A stretch of DNA of 64,000 nucleotides from Paramarasmius palmivorus (lineage: Eukaryota; Basidiomycota; Agaricomycetes; Agaricales; Marasmiaceae). The DNA lies in contig JAYKXP010000041.1 of NCBI GenBank assembly GCA_037176845.1, positions 371,377 through 435,376 on the forward strand. Direction: 5' to 3'. Position 1 is the first letter of the stretch, and every line of letters begins with the position of its first letter. The translations under genes and the position numbers were made by a program. The notes beneath the pieces were generated by a model. That model was not told the origin of the DNA and made no database searches. It worked only from the letters and a program-made list of their open reading frames with translations. Below are positions 36,035 through 45,736 of this stretch, piece by piece.

Positions 36035-36627
36035 TTAATTGCCACCTCCATCCTTCTCCAAAATCTCCCTAACCCTCTCAACCTTGCCTTCATTCCCCGT
36101 CCCAGGTTTAATCTCCCTATCCACACGCGTACCGATCCGTATATCAGTAGCTATCCGAGGAGCGCCTTTAGCGTGTACAGCTGCGTGGCAGTCGTGGATT
36201 GCGCGGGAGACTTGTGTCCAGGGGCCTTCTGCGGGTCGTGTGCTCAGTTGATTGAAGAGATGAAAAAGAGTGGGAAAGGGCGTACCGAGGTTTGTGCCGT
36301 AGCCGCTGAGATGGGAGTTGGGATTGATTAGGTACTTGGATTTGAGGATCTTTGGTTGGCATCTTACTGTAACTAGAGTACAAGAGACCGTTGGCCAAAA
36401 ACGATGAAGAGATTAGACAAAGGCGTACCTTGTATTGAACCCCAGATTTCTCGAGCACTCGCTGACATTCAGCGATGTACTCCGCAACGGACGGTTCGCC
36501 TGTTCCCATTGGTATCAAGCAGAAATCTATTTCATTCTTTATTTTATCGTCCCAAAAAATAAAGAGATGAAGAAGACGTACCAGCAACAGCATACAAATC
36601 CTGTGAATTCTCCGATTCCGAAGCCAT
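36035..36627 (-). CDS. ECM15: Ecm15-type UPF0045 protein
   Basis: Five exons (36582-36627, 36429-36526, 36368-36372, 36286-36305, 36035-36228) encode 120 aa. The family is the small ferredoxin-like-fold group (yeast Ecm15, bacterial and archaeal MTH1187/YkoF-like), with evidence elsewhere for thiamine-type ligand binding; the role in fungi is unclear. Diagnostic motifs are PMGTGEPSVAEYIAECQRVL, LHGYGTN and DCHAAVHAKGAPRIATDIRI, and the C-terminus is complete (KVERVREILEKDG). Exon 3 is only 5 nt (TTACA), bounded by AG and GT; without it the conserved LHGYGTN cannot be formed. The start ATG is 134 nt from the divergent EH-domain gene start. A second, less complete copy is at 29.6-30.2 kb. Confidence 0.88.
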
Positions 36628-36760
36628 GGTGGTAGTTGCGGTATGTAACGGTAACGGTAAAACGCCTTCTCTTCTCTTCTTCTTCCCACAACCACCACAC
36701 CTCACCACACCACCACCACAACCACGAAACACAAAACGCAAAAACGACCACCAATGCACA
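36628..36760. promoter_or_regulatory. Bidirectional promoter, ECM15-type and EH-domain genes
   Basis: The two start codons face away from each other 133 nt apart. The gap is rich in CCACCACA and CTTCT tracts, with no TATA box; it must serve both genes if the starts are right. Confidence 0.55.
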
Positions 36761-38431
36761 ATGTCCCGCGTCCAATCCCGTATCAAAGCCTTTGAATCAG
36801 GCTCTTTCCCCAAATCCTCAGAAAACAACACCGACGATGCAGATGCGCCGTTGATCAACTTTCAAGATCCCTTACCCCCTTCTACATCCTCACCACCTTC
36901 AACGACGAACGCACCGGCACCGCCGTTACCACCACGCAAACCCTCCCCAAACTCGACCTTACTGCGTGTAGATTCGCCTCACACTTACCCGCCCAAACAT
37001 GGGCATAGCTCGTCGATATCGTCGTTCCATTCGGTGTCTTTGTCTGACAACGAGAAGGAAGAGGCAGGCGATGGGGGAGGTGGGGATGTAGAGGAGTCGT
37101 ATGAGAATATAAGTGTTAAGCAGCTTGTTAGAGGTTGGGGCGGCGGAGCTGGGGTGAAGAGTACAGGGAATGGTACAACTACGACTACGAATACAGCTAC
37201 AGGCCCGCCGAAACTACCTCAACGTCGACCGACAGCCTCATCTACATCCTCATCGTCGAGTACGAGTTCACTTAGGATACCTACTACATCTTCCCCTTCA
37301 CCAATAACACCCATAACACCCATAACACCCATCTCACCAACAACCTCAACATCCAGCGCATCAACAGTAATACTCCCTTCACCTATCCGCGAACGTGCGC
37401 CTTCAACTACCTCGACGACTTCAATGTCGTCGTTTAGTGCGATATCGCCTCCGTCGAGGACACATACCTTACCGCCGACACCGACGGGGTATGCACCGTA
37501 TTTGAGGAAGAGTCCGTCGAATCATTCGTTAAACTCTGGCGGGATGGGGACGATTACGAGGAAGCCGCCGCCGCCTCCGATACCCGCAGCTAAACCCAAG
37601 CCCAAGCCTAAGAGCACACCGAACAACGCCGGCACACGTACATCCAGACCAACACCAGTCCCAGCAACCGCTCGTAGACGCTACGAAGCCGTTTTCGACG
37701 AGAACGTCCGCCAGGGGAGACGGGCGAAATATGTGCGGCAAAGGGAACGGCGCGGTGTCGGTGTCGGTTCCGGTGAGGGGTTGTTGATTTCGTTGGATGG
37801 CCCTGGAGCTGGGTCTGGGTGGCGTGGTGACCAACACCAACACTCCGAGGACGAGGAAGTATGGAAGCCGATTCAAGTGGATGATAGGTTACCGGGGTGT
37901 GTTATCAAGGTTTTATGGGGTTGGTCTAGGCTGCCCAAACACAAGCTCAAAGAGATCTGGGCGGAATGCGATGTAGGCAAAGAAGGGTCGTTGGATAAGA
38001 ATGCGTTTGTGGTGGGGATGTGGAGGATTGATGAGGAGTTGAGGAAGGCGGAGGTGCCGTTGCCGAAGATTGCTTCGAGGGGGAGTACGACTATCCTAGC
38101 TCCTAGTCGCACGTCTAGTGTTTCTAGTACACGAACGAACTCGAATACCCTGGCGATACCTGTACCTGTACCGAGACCGGTACCTAATCCGATACAGCCG
38201 GTACAGCAGGGTTCACCGACGTCTTCTACGTCGTCGTTTACGTCGATCTCTACGTCGGTTTCGCCGTCCAGCTCGACGGGGGTGTTTGGGTCGTATGTTT
38301 CTGTGGGGAGAGTTGGTGCGAATGGTGTTGGTGGGAGCGAGAGTAAAGGTGATGGAAGTATAGGCAAGACTAGTACGAGGAGAAAACCGCCACCGCCGCC
38401 GCCTGTTATGCAGTTGGGGTTGCCTACGTAG
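36761..38431 (+). CDS. EH-domain protein with long Ser/Thr/Pro-rich linker
   Basis: A single exon of 556 aa. The start at 36761 (MSRVQSRIKAFE) was chosen because the upstream in-frame residues are unlike protein. Most of the chain is low-complexity Ser/Thr/Pro (with PITPITPI repeats at about 185-195) and proline clusters such as PPLPPRKP and RKPPPPPIP that could bind SH3 domains. A basic RRRYEAVFDENVRQGRRAK segment at about 303 and the block LPKHKLKEIWAECDVGKEG to WRIDEEL (about residues 390-430) form one EH domain with an EF-hand-like turn. EH domains bind NPF motifs in endocytosis and signalling; yeast Irs4/Tax4 have a similar single C-terminal EH domain. The C-terminus is another proline run. 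Confidence 0.85.
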   Translation: MSRVQSRIKAFESGSFPKSSENNTDDADAPLINFQDPLPPSTSSPPSTTNAPAPPLPPRKPSPNSTLLRVDSPHTYPPKHGHSSSISSFHSVSLSDNEKEEAGDGGGGDVEESYENISVKQLVRGWGGGAGVKSTGNGTTTTTNTATGPPKLPQRRPTASSTSSSSSTSSLRIPTTSSPSPITPITPITPISPTTSTSSASTVILPSPIRERAPSTTSTTSMSSFSAISPPSRTHTLPPTPTGYAPYLRKSPSNHSLNSGGMGTITRKPPPPPIPAAKPKPKPKSTPNNAGTRTSRPTPVPATARRRYEAVFDENVRQGRRAKYVRQRERRGVGVGSGEGLLISLDGPGAGSGWRGDQHQHSEDEEVWKPIQVDDRLPGCVIKVLWGWSRLPKHKLKEIWAECDVGKEGSLDKNAFVVGMWRIDEELRKAEVPLPKIASRGSTTILAPSRTSSVSSTRTNSNTLAIPVPVPRPVPNPIQPVQQGSPTSSTSSFTSISTSVSPSSSTGVFGSYVSVGRVGANGVGGSESKGDGSIGKTSTRRKPPPPPPVMQLGLPT

Positions 38432-40091
38432 GCCTAGGATGGATTGTATAAAAGTATTGTATCTTGAGTTTGAATGGACATTGCTTTCGGATGTTGTCGT
38501 TACAACGTCGTCGACGCGTTTCGTTCGTTGTCTTTATCCCTTCATCGGTGCCAAGGACCTGCTCTCGATACCTTGCACCCAAGCCTTTAGATCTTTAGAT
38601 TTCAAAGCTTCATGGTGTCTATCCTTTCATAGCGCCTATCGCGAGTCCTAAGCCTAAGGCTCTAGATCCTATGGCTTGATCATGTACCACTTCAATGAAC
38701 AAGCCAATGCCAGATTATCGTTTGGAGCAGAACAGGATACGGCTCAGCATCATACTCCAATAACGCTCGTGTGCCTTTACCGTCACTGTCAGCTCGACGA
38801 GGTTTCAGGGAAAATATTCTCCACACCGCGGATTCGAGGGAATGGGCTCAAGAGTCGATATGGTGCGTTCCTTCTTTTCTTTTCTTTTCCTCTTACTTCG
38901 CTGTTCTTAGTCTAACACGAGAGCACAGAAAGGACAGGCAGGACAGATGGGCTTTTCCGAGCTTCAGTGCACGGAACTACCGAACCTCACCCACACCTGT
39001 ACCATTCGTCGACCTACAGGCTACAGTATCCCCTACAACCCACGAACTCTAAAAGTCTTCAGTGAACCAGAACCGGGACTCGGGAGCTGAAAGTTTTGCA
39101 TTGCTAGGAGATAATTAAGGTGCGTTCCTTCTCCTTCCTCTTGCCAGGCCGCTCCGACATCAGCCAACGTTTATACCAGAATTCACAAAGACTACTTAAC
39201 CTCTCCGGCACCCACGCATGCTGGCATTCCCTACAGTGAAAACATCACGCTCCTAATGACCTCCAACGTTGCCCGCAGGCCCGCTTGATATGAACATGTC
39301 GTCACTCGTGCAGGTGATGTTGAAAAGGACTATCACCTAGTAGACTCCGCTATCTCATCAAATTGGGAAGGTGCCGAAGACGATAAAGAAAGGTCTCCCG
39401 GTACGTCCTTTGCCTTCCTTGTTCGACTCTGAAATGTGGCATTCCGATTCGTCGTAACAGGACTTGGTGACTCGGTCTCTCAATCACCAGCGACGGGAAC
39501 CTGTAAGGGTATATCCAACGGCGCCCGGTGTGCGCTTTCGTCTTTTTCATCGTCGTACCTGTGCTGAGAGAATGATTCAGGCTACATACAGCGTCCGGAT
39601 TTTAATTTGTACTTTATCGACACAGACTGAAATTTGCCCCCTTGTTCGTCGATAGGGAACGCCAGGCCCTCACAACGTATCCTCGTATCAGCGTTAAGTG
39701 ATTGATACCGTGTCACAATCACAGCTTCCCTAGCTGCGGTATATAGAGTACAATGTGTACATCTTTGGATCGTCACAGCAAATATGATCCGCGTGGTGTG
39801 TAAGTACTCAGCCTTCCGTCCAATATATCTTCGTGGCTGATATAGAGGACCCTATTCTTCTAGATGAAATTGCCGTCGAGCCCTAAACTTGTAGAGGAAT
39901 GGTAGCAAGACCCTCATCAACTTCTTGATCGTTTCAGCCTACTCGGATCTCGTACTCATCACATCAACTCCATGATGCACATTCCTCGCCCCTATCCACC
40001 CAATGGACCCTTTCCCATTGCAATAGTTCTATCAAAAGTTGCAGGACGACTGTTATAAACGTCCAAATCCAACTGCATCTTCATCACGACC
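38432..40091. repeat. Spacer with repeat R2 copy (38.79-39.26 kb)
   Basis: About 38820-39000 on the plus strand matches 42550-42700: the GGTGCGTTCCTTCTTTTC block, then TCTAACACGAG and GGCTTTTCCGAGCTT. A shorter second block at 39118-39155 repeats GGTGCGTTCCTTCTCC. No gene is supported. TATAAA at 40054-40059 precedes 7TM-5. Confidence 0.4.
40054..40059 (+). promoter_or_regulatory. TATA box of 7TM-5
   Basis: TATAAA 33 nt before the start codon at 40092, within TTATAAACG. Confidence 0.45.
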
Positions 40092-41626
40092 ATGTCTTCG
40101 ACAATTCCCAAAGCACTTGCTCCTCTGCTCTCCGTCCAACGGCTGATCATTCACCCCATATTCGCTTTGTCGGTCAGTCTTAGATATTCTTTTCACAACT
40201 CTAAACTAAACCTCTGTATCTAGACGATGTACTTTACCTACGGTATGCCGCCTATCGCCCTAGTGTTGTGTACCAAATCGTTCTGACTTGCCACGCTCGT
40301 CAGGCATCTACGTCCTTCTTTTCGGGACATACCTCTATCTGATGCGAAGTCGCGAAAAAAGGTCGAGCGGTACCGCTAACGCGAGCAAGCTCTACTTCGG
40401 GCTCACAGTAGCCCTTTTCGTCCTGTGCACGACCTACGTTGTGGTCTATACCATCTTTCACGTCAGCGATACCATCGTTTATTTTGGGGTTCTTTCAACC
40501 GGGGATGCCTCGCCTCTCAGCGAGTACTTTTCGGCGAGGGATAACACGGATAGGCTAGCTGTCTAGTATGCGGAACACTTTTCTTATCCTTTTCAACTGC
40601 ATCACTGATTTGCGGGTGAATTGTTCAGTGAGCTTGATAACTTGGTACCTGTCATCCTCAAGTATGTATAAATATGATCATTTCTTGTCCTTTTTCAAGC
40701 TGATTCTGTCATAGTATCACTGCAGATTGGATGCTTGTTCGTGGTTTTGCTATTTGCATCACCTATACGGAACTCATTATAACAGATTCATCGCTGTTAC
40801 GCGATCTGGAGTTACAATAAATGGGTTGGTGTACCGTTAGTGGTGGTATCGATCTTGGTGAATGGTGTGCATCTTTTCAATTTCGGACTTCTCCCGTGCT
40901 GACATTCGATCGTAACGTTTCAGCTACCGGAGTCGCTAACCGCATCATGGTAGTCGTTGGCCTCGTGTACGAGTTGAAGGAAACCGTTAATCAAGGAGGA
41001 AGTGTCGATCTTGGTTACAACATTGGTACCATCATATTCAATTCCATTTTAACACTCCTCACTGGCATGTCGTTCTCTTTCTATCGCTCCCTCTTGATGC
41101 TTATGGCTTATGTAGCTGGTCGAATCTGGTGGATCCACCGACAAGTCCGTGCCCATGGTAGTCAGACAAGTGATCGCTTTGTTCAGACTGTTTATCGGAT
41201 TATGTAGGTGTTGGGTTCAATCACGACGTTGACACTTATAATAATGTGTCTTCACAGCCTCGAATCAGGGATCCTCTACCCCTTCTTCCAGATAACCGGC
41301 CTCATCTTACACAACGTCTCTGATGTAGTTTCGGTTCCGTATGATTTCTATCCGGTTACTACATTGAGCGCTGTGATTATCCTCTTCTTACATACTTTCT
41401 ACGCTATATACGCTGACCGACATTTATATTATTATAGGGCATTGCACCCACATTGATCATGGTCCGCGCAAAACTAGGAAAGAATGTGGAGAGTTTACAG
41501 GAGAGCCAGGCTGTTTCGGATATGCGATTCAATGATGGACCTGTTGCTACTACAGGTGGTGCTGTTGACATTGCGTTGACGGATAATGGGAGCAGTACAC
41601 GGGAGGAGGGGAAGGTGTCTGTCTAG
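40092..41626 (+). CDS. Seven-transmembrane protein 7TM-5 (subgroup B)
   Basis: Exons 40092-40172, 40224-40242, 40304-40565, 40629-40661, 40715-40736, 40786-40864, 40924-41064, 41116-41203, 41258-41372, 41438-41626; 342 aa. Intron 7 has a GC donor (GCATGT). The inner loop is GRIWWIHRQVRAHGSQ then TSDRFVQ, the family consensus. After span 3 it reads IHRCYAIWSYNKWVG, where a Trp replaces the usual Arg. The last outer loop carries the sequon NVS. The tail holds RAKLGKNVESLQ and a short acidic end with REEGKVSV. It is separated from 7TM-6 by repeat R2 and the left copy of the segmental duplication. Confidence 0.91.
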
Positions 41627-42879
41627 CACGGCTAGGATGGATTTCCGGATGTATACCTACAAGTGCTACATTCTCAGTTGTCTGCTAGTGCATGTTATCG
41701 AAACCTATAGTAAATATTCATCTTGCAGGATTTGCATTTTGTAATTGGGTGCGAGTGACATTTAGACCTAGTTAGACTGGAACCACTCGCTGTGGCAGTT
41801 CTGAATATCGTCCAAAGCGGTGCAGTGAAGCGTGCGGGTGAAGCGTGACCGGGAAAGTCAGAACCGGAACCCGACAATTGTTTCTCTTCCTTTTCTTCCT
41901 CTATAGACTATACAAGACGACAATAACTGTCACCATTGCCATATACATTTGCAAGGTTCTCTAAACTTTACCAATGCGAAAGATTGCCATTCCTATCGAC
42001 CATGATAGCGGAATTTTATGAAGAAATTAGAAAGTGTGGAACGGGTTAGTTGAAGGCGAATCTGGCTTTCATTGGCTGGACTGATAACTCAGATGCTCCA
42101 GCTAGCGCACACAGAGGAGTAGGATTTTGGCGACTTTTCTTCGTCGACAGGGAGCGGAGAACGGTTAGGATGATTGTCACTGGCAGTGGATGGTTCAGTA
42201 GTCACTACACTCAAGGTGTGTAGCGTCCCCTTTCAGACCCGACACAAGTCTCACAGGAACAGTCACGAACACAATGGGTTGGGACTTGAATTCAGTATCA
42301 AGAAACCCCAAGCGCACGTTTACGTGGACTCTAGAGTCATCGACGTCGACGCGCAGTCTCGGAATATCTGTACCCAAGGCTCCGGATCCCAATGCCCATG
42401 TTTCCCTGGGCCCATCTCTTGTCGTCTGGAAAAGGATGCGACTCAATATTATCGACAAAAAGGCCCAACGCCAACCTGCACGCGACAAACATCCGGGAGA
42501 AACATCGTTCTCCTTCACAAGGCTATCTGTTTGAGGAACCGTGCCCATGAGCTGAGGAATGGGTTCAGGTCGATAGGGTGCGTTCGTTCCCTTCTTTTGT
42601 CCTTACTCTGTCGTTTTAATCTAACACGGGGACATAGCGAGAACATAGACACTCCAAACAGGACGAACGCGCTTTTCCGAGCTTTATGCAGAACTACGAC
42701 TACCTAACCTCATCCACGCATCCCATCCAAATCCCAGCTGTGCACATTCTTCGCTGAACTGATCTCGCGCGGTACACCGTCAGGGTTCGACTCGCGGTCC
42801 TCGCCTGACACCGCGGTCTTCACGGGTACGGTGTCGATTTGGGAGACCCGCGGTCAACCCGTGTGCATCCCTCCAAGTG
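41627..42879. repeat. Spacer with repeat R2 copy (42.44-42.76 kb)
   Basis: About 42440-42760 (plus) contains the frame TRQTSGRNIVLLHKAICLRN, the GGTGCGTTCGTTCCC block and CGCTTTTCCGAGCTTT, all shared with the other R2 copies. The short CG-rich run at 42780-42850 is not repeated elsewhere that I can see. Confidence 0.45.
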
Positions 42880-43415
42880 CATCACCAGAGTATTGTGGAT
42901 TGCTGCTCCAGTCGCAGTGAAGGTGCTGAGAGATAATGCCTGGGACTAGAGTTTTGGGGGATCTATGATCTACTTCATAGACAGGGGAGTAACTTGTCAA
43001 TCAGCTTCGCGAGTTCAAGTATTCAATTCAAAGCCCAGCACGCGATAAACGTGGATATGGTGCCTCAAGCTCTAGCGAACACCCATACGGGTATCAGAAC
43101 CCCAGTGTTTCACAATCTAGCCCCAAACCCCCAGTTAACCACAACTGACCGCAAGCTGAGGTGCCTCGAAGTTCGAAGTCGGGGGTTAGGCTATGGGTCT
43201 GTGTTCTGATGGTGAAGAGATAGCCCATTTCGAGGTTCACATGTGTGCTGTAGAGGTGGGATTGACCAGAAACTCGGATCATGGTTTCTTAATATTTGCT
43301 CTCCTTTACGTGTTCATTAATACACTTGCAGATTCTATGCAGTTTTGATTGCGACCTGATCACTAGTAATAGTGAGTCATATCGATCGGTGTTGCTGTTT
43401 AGGCCCTTGAGTTCA

Positions 43416-43911
43416 TCATCCGCGACTATACCGTACGCGCGATTGGATGGGTCCCAGAACGTCTATCATGCGGAGAGGGGCTCCAATGCCTTGAGCTGGA
43501 TGGTGAAGTAGGATGAGAGGCTTTAAGAGAAATCGCAGAATGTCCACGCAGTGTATTACGCACCAGTGCCGCGGCTTTGAGGTCTGTAGTTCACCTTCCA
43601 AGCTTACCCGACGTCTGATTCATCAATCCAAAGGTCACAGATTGCGCCCTCGGCTAGACCAGTCATTGTTTATCAACGAGCGCCTTGCATCGCAATTTGT
43701 TTCGCGATGTAAGCTCGGGGCTGTAGTCCGATAGATGTAGTGGGTCCCTCAAGGTGATGTGCGGTACACACGGTACAGAAGTAGTCTTTTTTCCCTCCGA
43801 AATTCTGTTTGAATGACAGCTCCTCGTGGTTGTCGTCACTAGCAAAATCAGATCGCAAGAGCCAGCGCTATCGTCGGGGACGCGTTTTTCGCCTTTGATT
43901 TTGCGAATCAA
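43416..43911 (-). pseudogene. Degenerate minus-strand gene remnant, left copy
   Basis: Minus-strand reading shows FASDDNHEELSFKQNFGG with TVCTAHH, and further left LQTSKPRHWCVIHCVDILRF. The same two blocks are at 60752-61310 in the other duplication copy, but the frame between them is broken here (frames differ across 43800). The family is not recognised. It may be a remnant carried along with the 7TM gene. Confidence 0.3.
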
Positions 43912-44236
43912 GTATGTGTGCGTTTCAGACGAGGAGGGCCGTTCCTATTCATCACAAAATCCTTCTAGGCAGCTTTGTTTTTTGGGTTACTCACAGGGGT
44001 TTTTCACTGCTTTGCCAGATCACGATATAAAGCACGGAAGGAATTCTACCGATAGCGCCGTCTTTGTGTGGAGATTGATGCTATGTGCAATTCTATAGTA
44101 CAGTGAGCGCTTATCTTTCGCCAGACGCTATGTGTTCATCTTCTTCCCAACGCCAAGGATCACCTCAAGTACGATCAGTTCCAGCTGGCGACCACTGTTA
44201 AAAAAGCAGGAACGAAAGCATGCTTTCTTCACAACC

Positions 44237-45736
44237 ATGGCATCCATTCCTAAACAGCTGGCGCATTTTTTCTTCGTCGAACACATCGTTATCTCTACCA
44301 TATCTACTCTCTTGGTATGCCTCGAACCCATTAACGTTACTACTGACACTGACGTTCCATGATTAGGCTATGTATTTTATTTACGGTATGTGCCAAATCA
44401 CAATGCCCAAAGAGCTTAGGCCAACTCCCATCTTAGGGATGTACGTCCTCCTTTTCGGAACGTACCTCTACATGATGCGACACCGCGAGCAAATGCCTGT
44501 CCCTCGCGAGAATAGGCTCTATGTTTGGCTAGCGGTGGCCCTTTTTATATTGTCTACCATGTTCGTCGTGGTTTATACCATCCATCTTGTCACCGACTCC
44601 GTCACCTGTTTCGACGCCCTCAAAACTGGAGACCATCGAGGATCTGCCAGATATATGACGCCTACCGATAATATCGCAATGGTAGCACTCGAGTAAGCCT
44701 CACGATTCCTGGTTCGATGTTATGGTGAATCTGATCCATTTCTTTAGCTGCCTTGCTAGCCTGATTCCTGTTCTCCTCAAGTAGGTGTCGGAATTTCATG
44801 CATTGAAGTGGGCTGACAATTTGATAGTATTACTGCAGATTGGTTGCTTGTGAGCATTTCTTTCTACACGCTCTCGGCCCTCAGACTGACCGCAATTTTC
44901 GATTGTCAGATTCATCGCTGCTATACGATCTGGCTATCGGACAAACAAATCGGCGCAAGTTTGACAGTCGCTTCAGTTCTCATAAACAGTAACTTTATCT
45001 CCCTTTCGCCGTCCCCTCAATTGACATATTGACAGGTTTTGGCCTTGTTGGTATCATCGTGATGCTGGTTGGCCTATTAAGGGCTGAAGGAACAGCGCAA
45101 TTAGATGATTGGGGAAATGATTTCTACGTTGTTTATTCAATAGGCAGCATTGCTATCAACTTCATTCTGACGCTCCTGACTGGTGTGTCTTTTTGCTTTC
45201 TCCTTTCTCCTTTCTGTCTCCCTAACACACATGTTCTATGCAGGCGGACGCATCTGGTGGATTCACCGACAAGTTCGTGTTCACGTTATTCATACCAGTG
45301 ATAGAATCTGCCAGTCAGTTTGTAGGATTGTGTGCGTGGTTCTGATTTTATTCTCGGAAACCCTCTCATTGTTCATCGGTTGGTACCTACAGCACCGTAT
45401 CAGGACTGCTTTACCCTATTTTGCAACTTGTTGGTTTCGTCGCTGCCAATGCCTCAAGCATGAAAACGTTTCCGTTCGATTTCACCCCGATCTTTACCCT
45501 GAGTGCCGTGATTTCCCCCTTCTCTCCTATCTATTACACGAGGCTCATCAACATCGATCTTTGAACAGGGAATTGCGCCTACACTCGCCATGGTCTACTG
45601 TAGACTGAAAACGAGTTTCGAGAGCCTACAAACGGCGGGGAGCTCGAATATTGAATCGAACAGTCAATCCGCCGCACATACCATCAACGTTGCTCCGACA
45701 GACGTTGTAATTGAGCTCCGCCTGATGCGAGCTTGA
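44237..45736 (+). CDS. Seven-transmembrane protein 7TM-6 (subgroup B, duplicated with 7TM-10)
   Basis: Exons 44237-44314, 44367-44385, 44437-44692, 44748-44780, 44828-44849, 44910-44988, 45036-45182, 45244-45331, 45393-45507, 45569-45736; 334 aa, the shortest. Exon 7 is 147 nt, shared only with 7TM-10. The inner loop reads GRIWWIHRQVRVHVIH then TSDRICQ. The exon 8/9 joint encodes Val-Thr instead of the usual Ile plus one residue and span 6 starts VSGLLYP, losing the Glu of the ESG motif. The sequon in the last outer loop is NAS. The tail has MVYCRLKTSFESLQ, where the usual VRAKL is changed, and it ends without the acidic terminus. Confidence 0.88.

Noticed and set aside
36626..36760. Upstream extension of the EH-domain protein from a start at 36626
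   Set aside because: It would overlap the ECM15-type start on the other strand, and the residues are a plain His/Pro/Thr run; MSRVQ at 36761 fits better.
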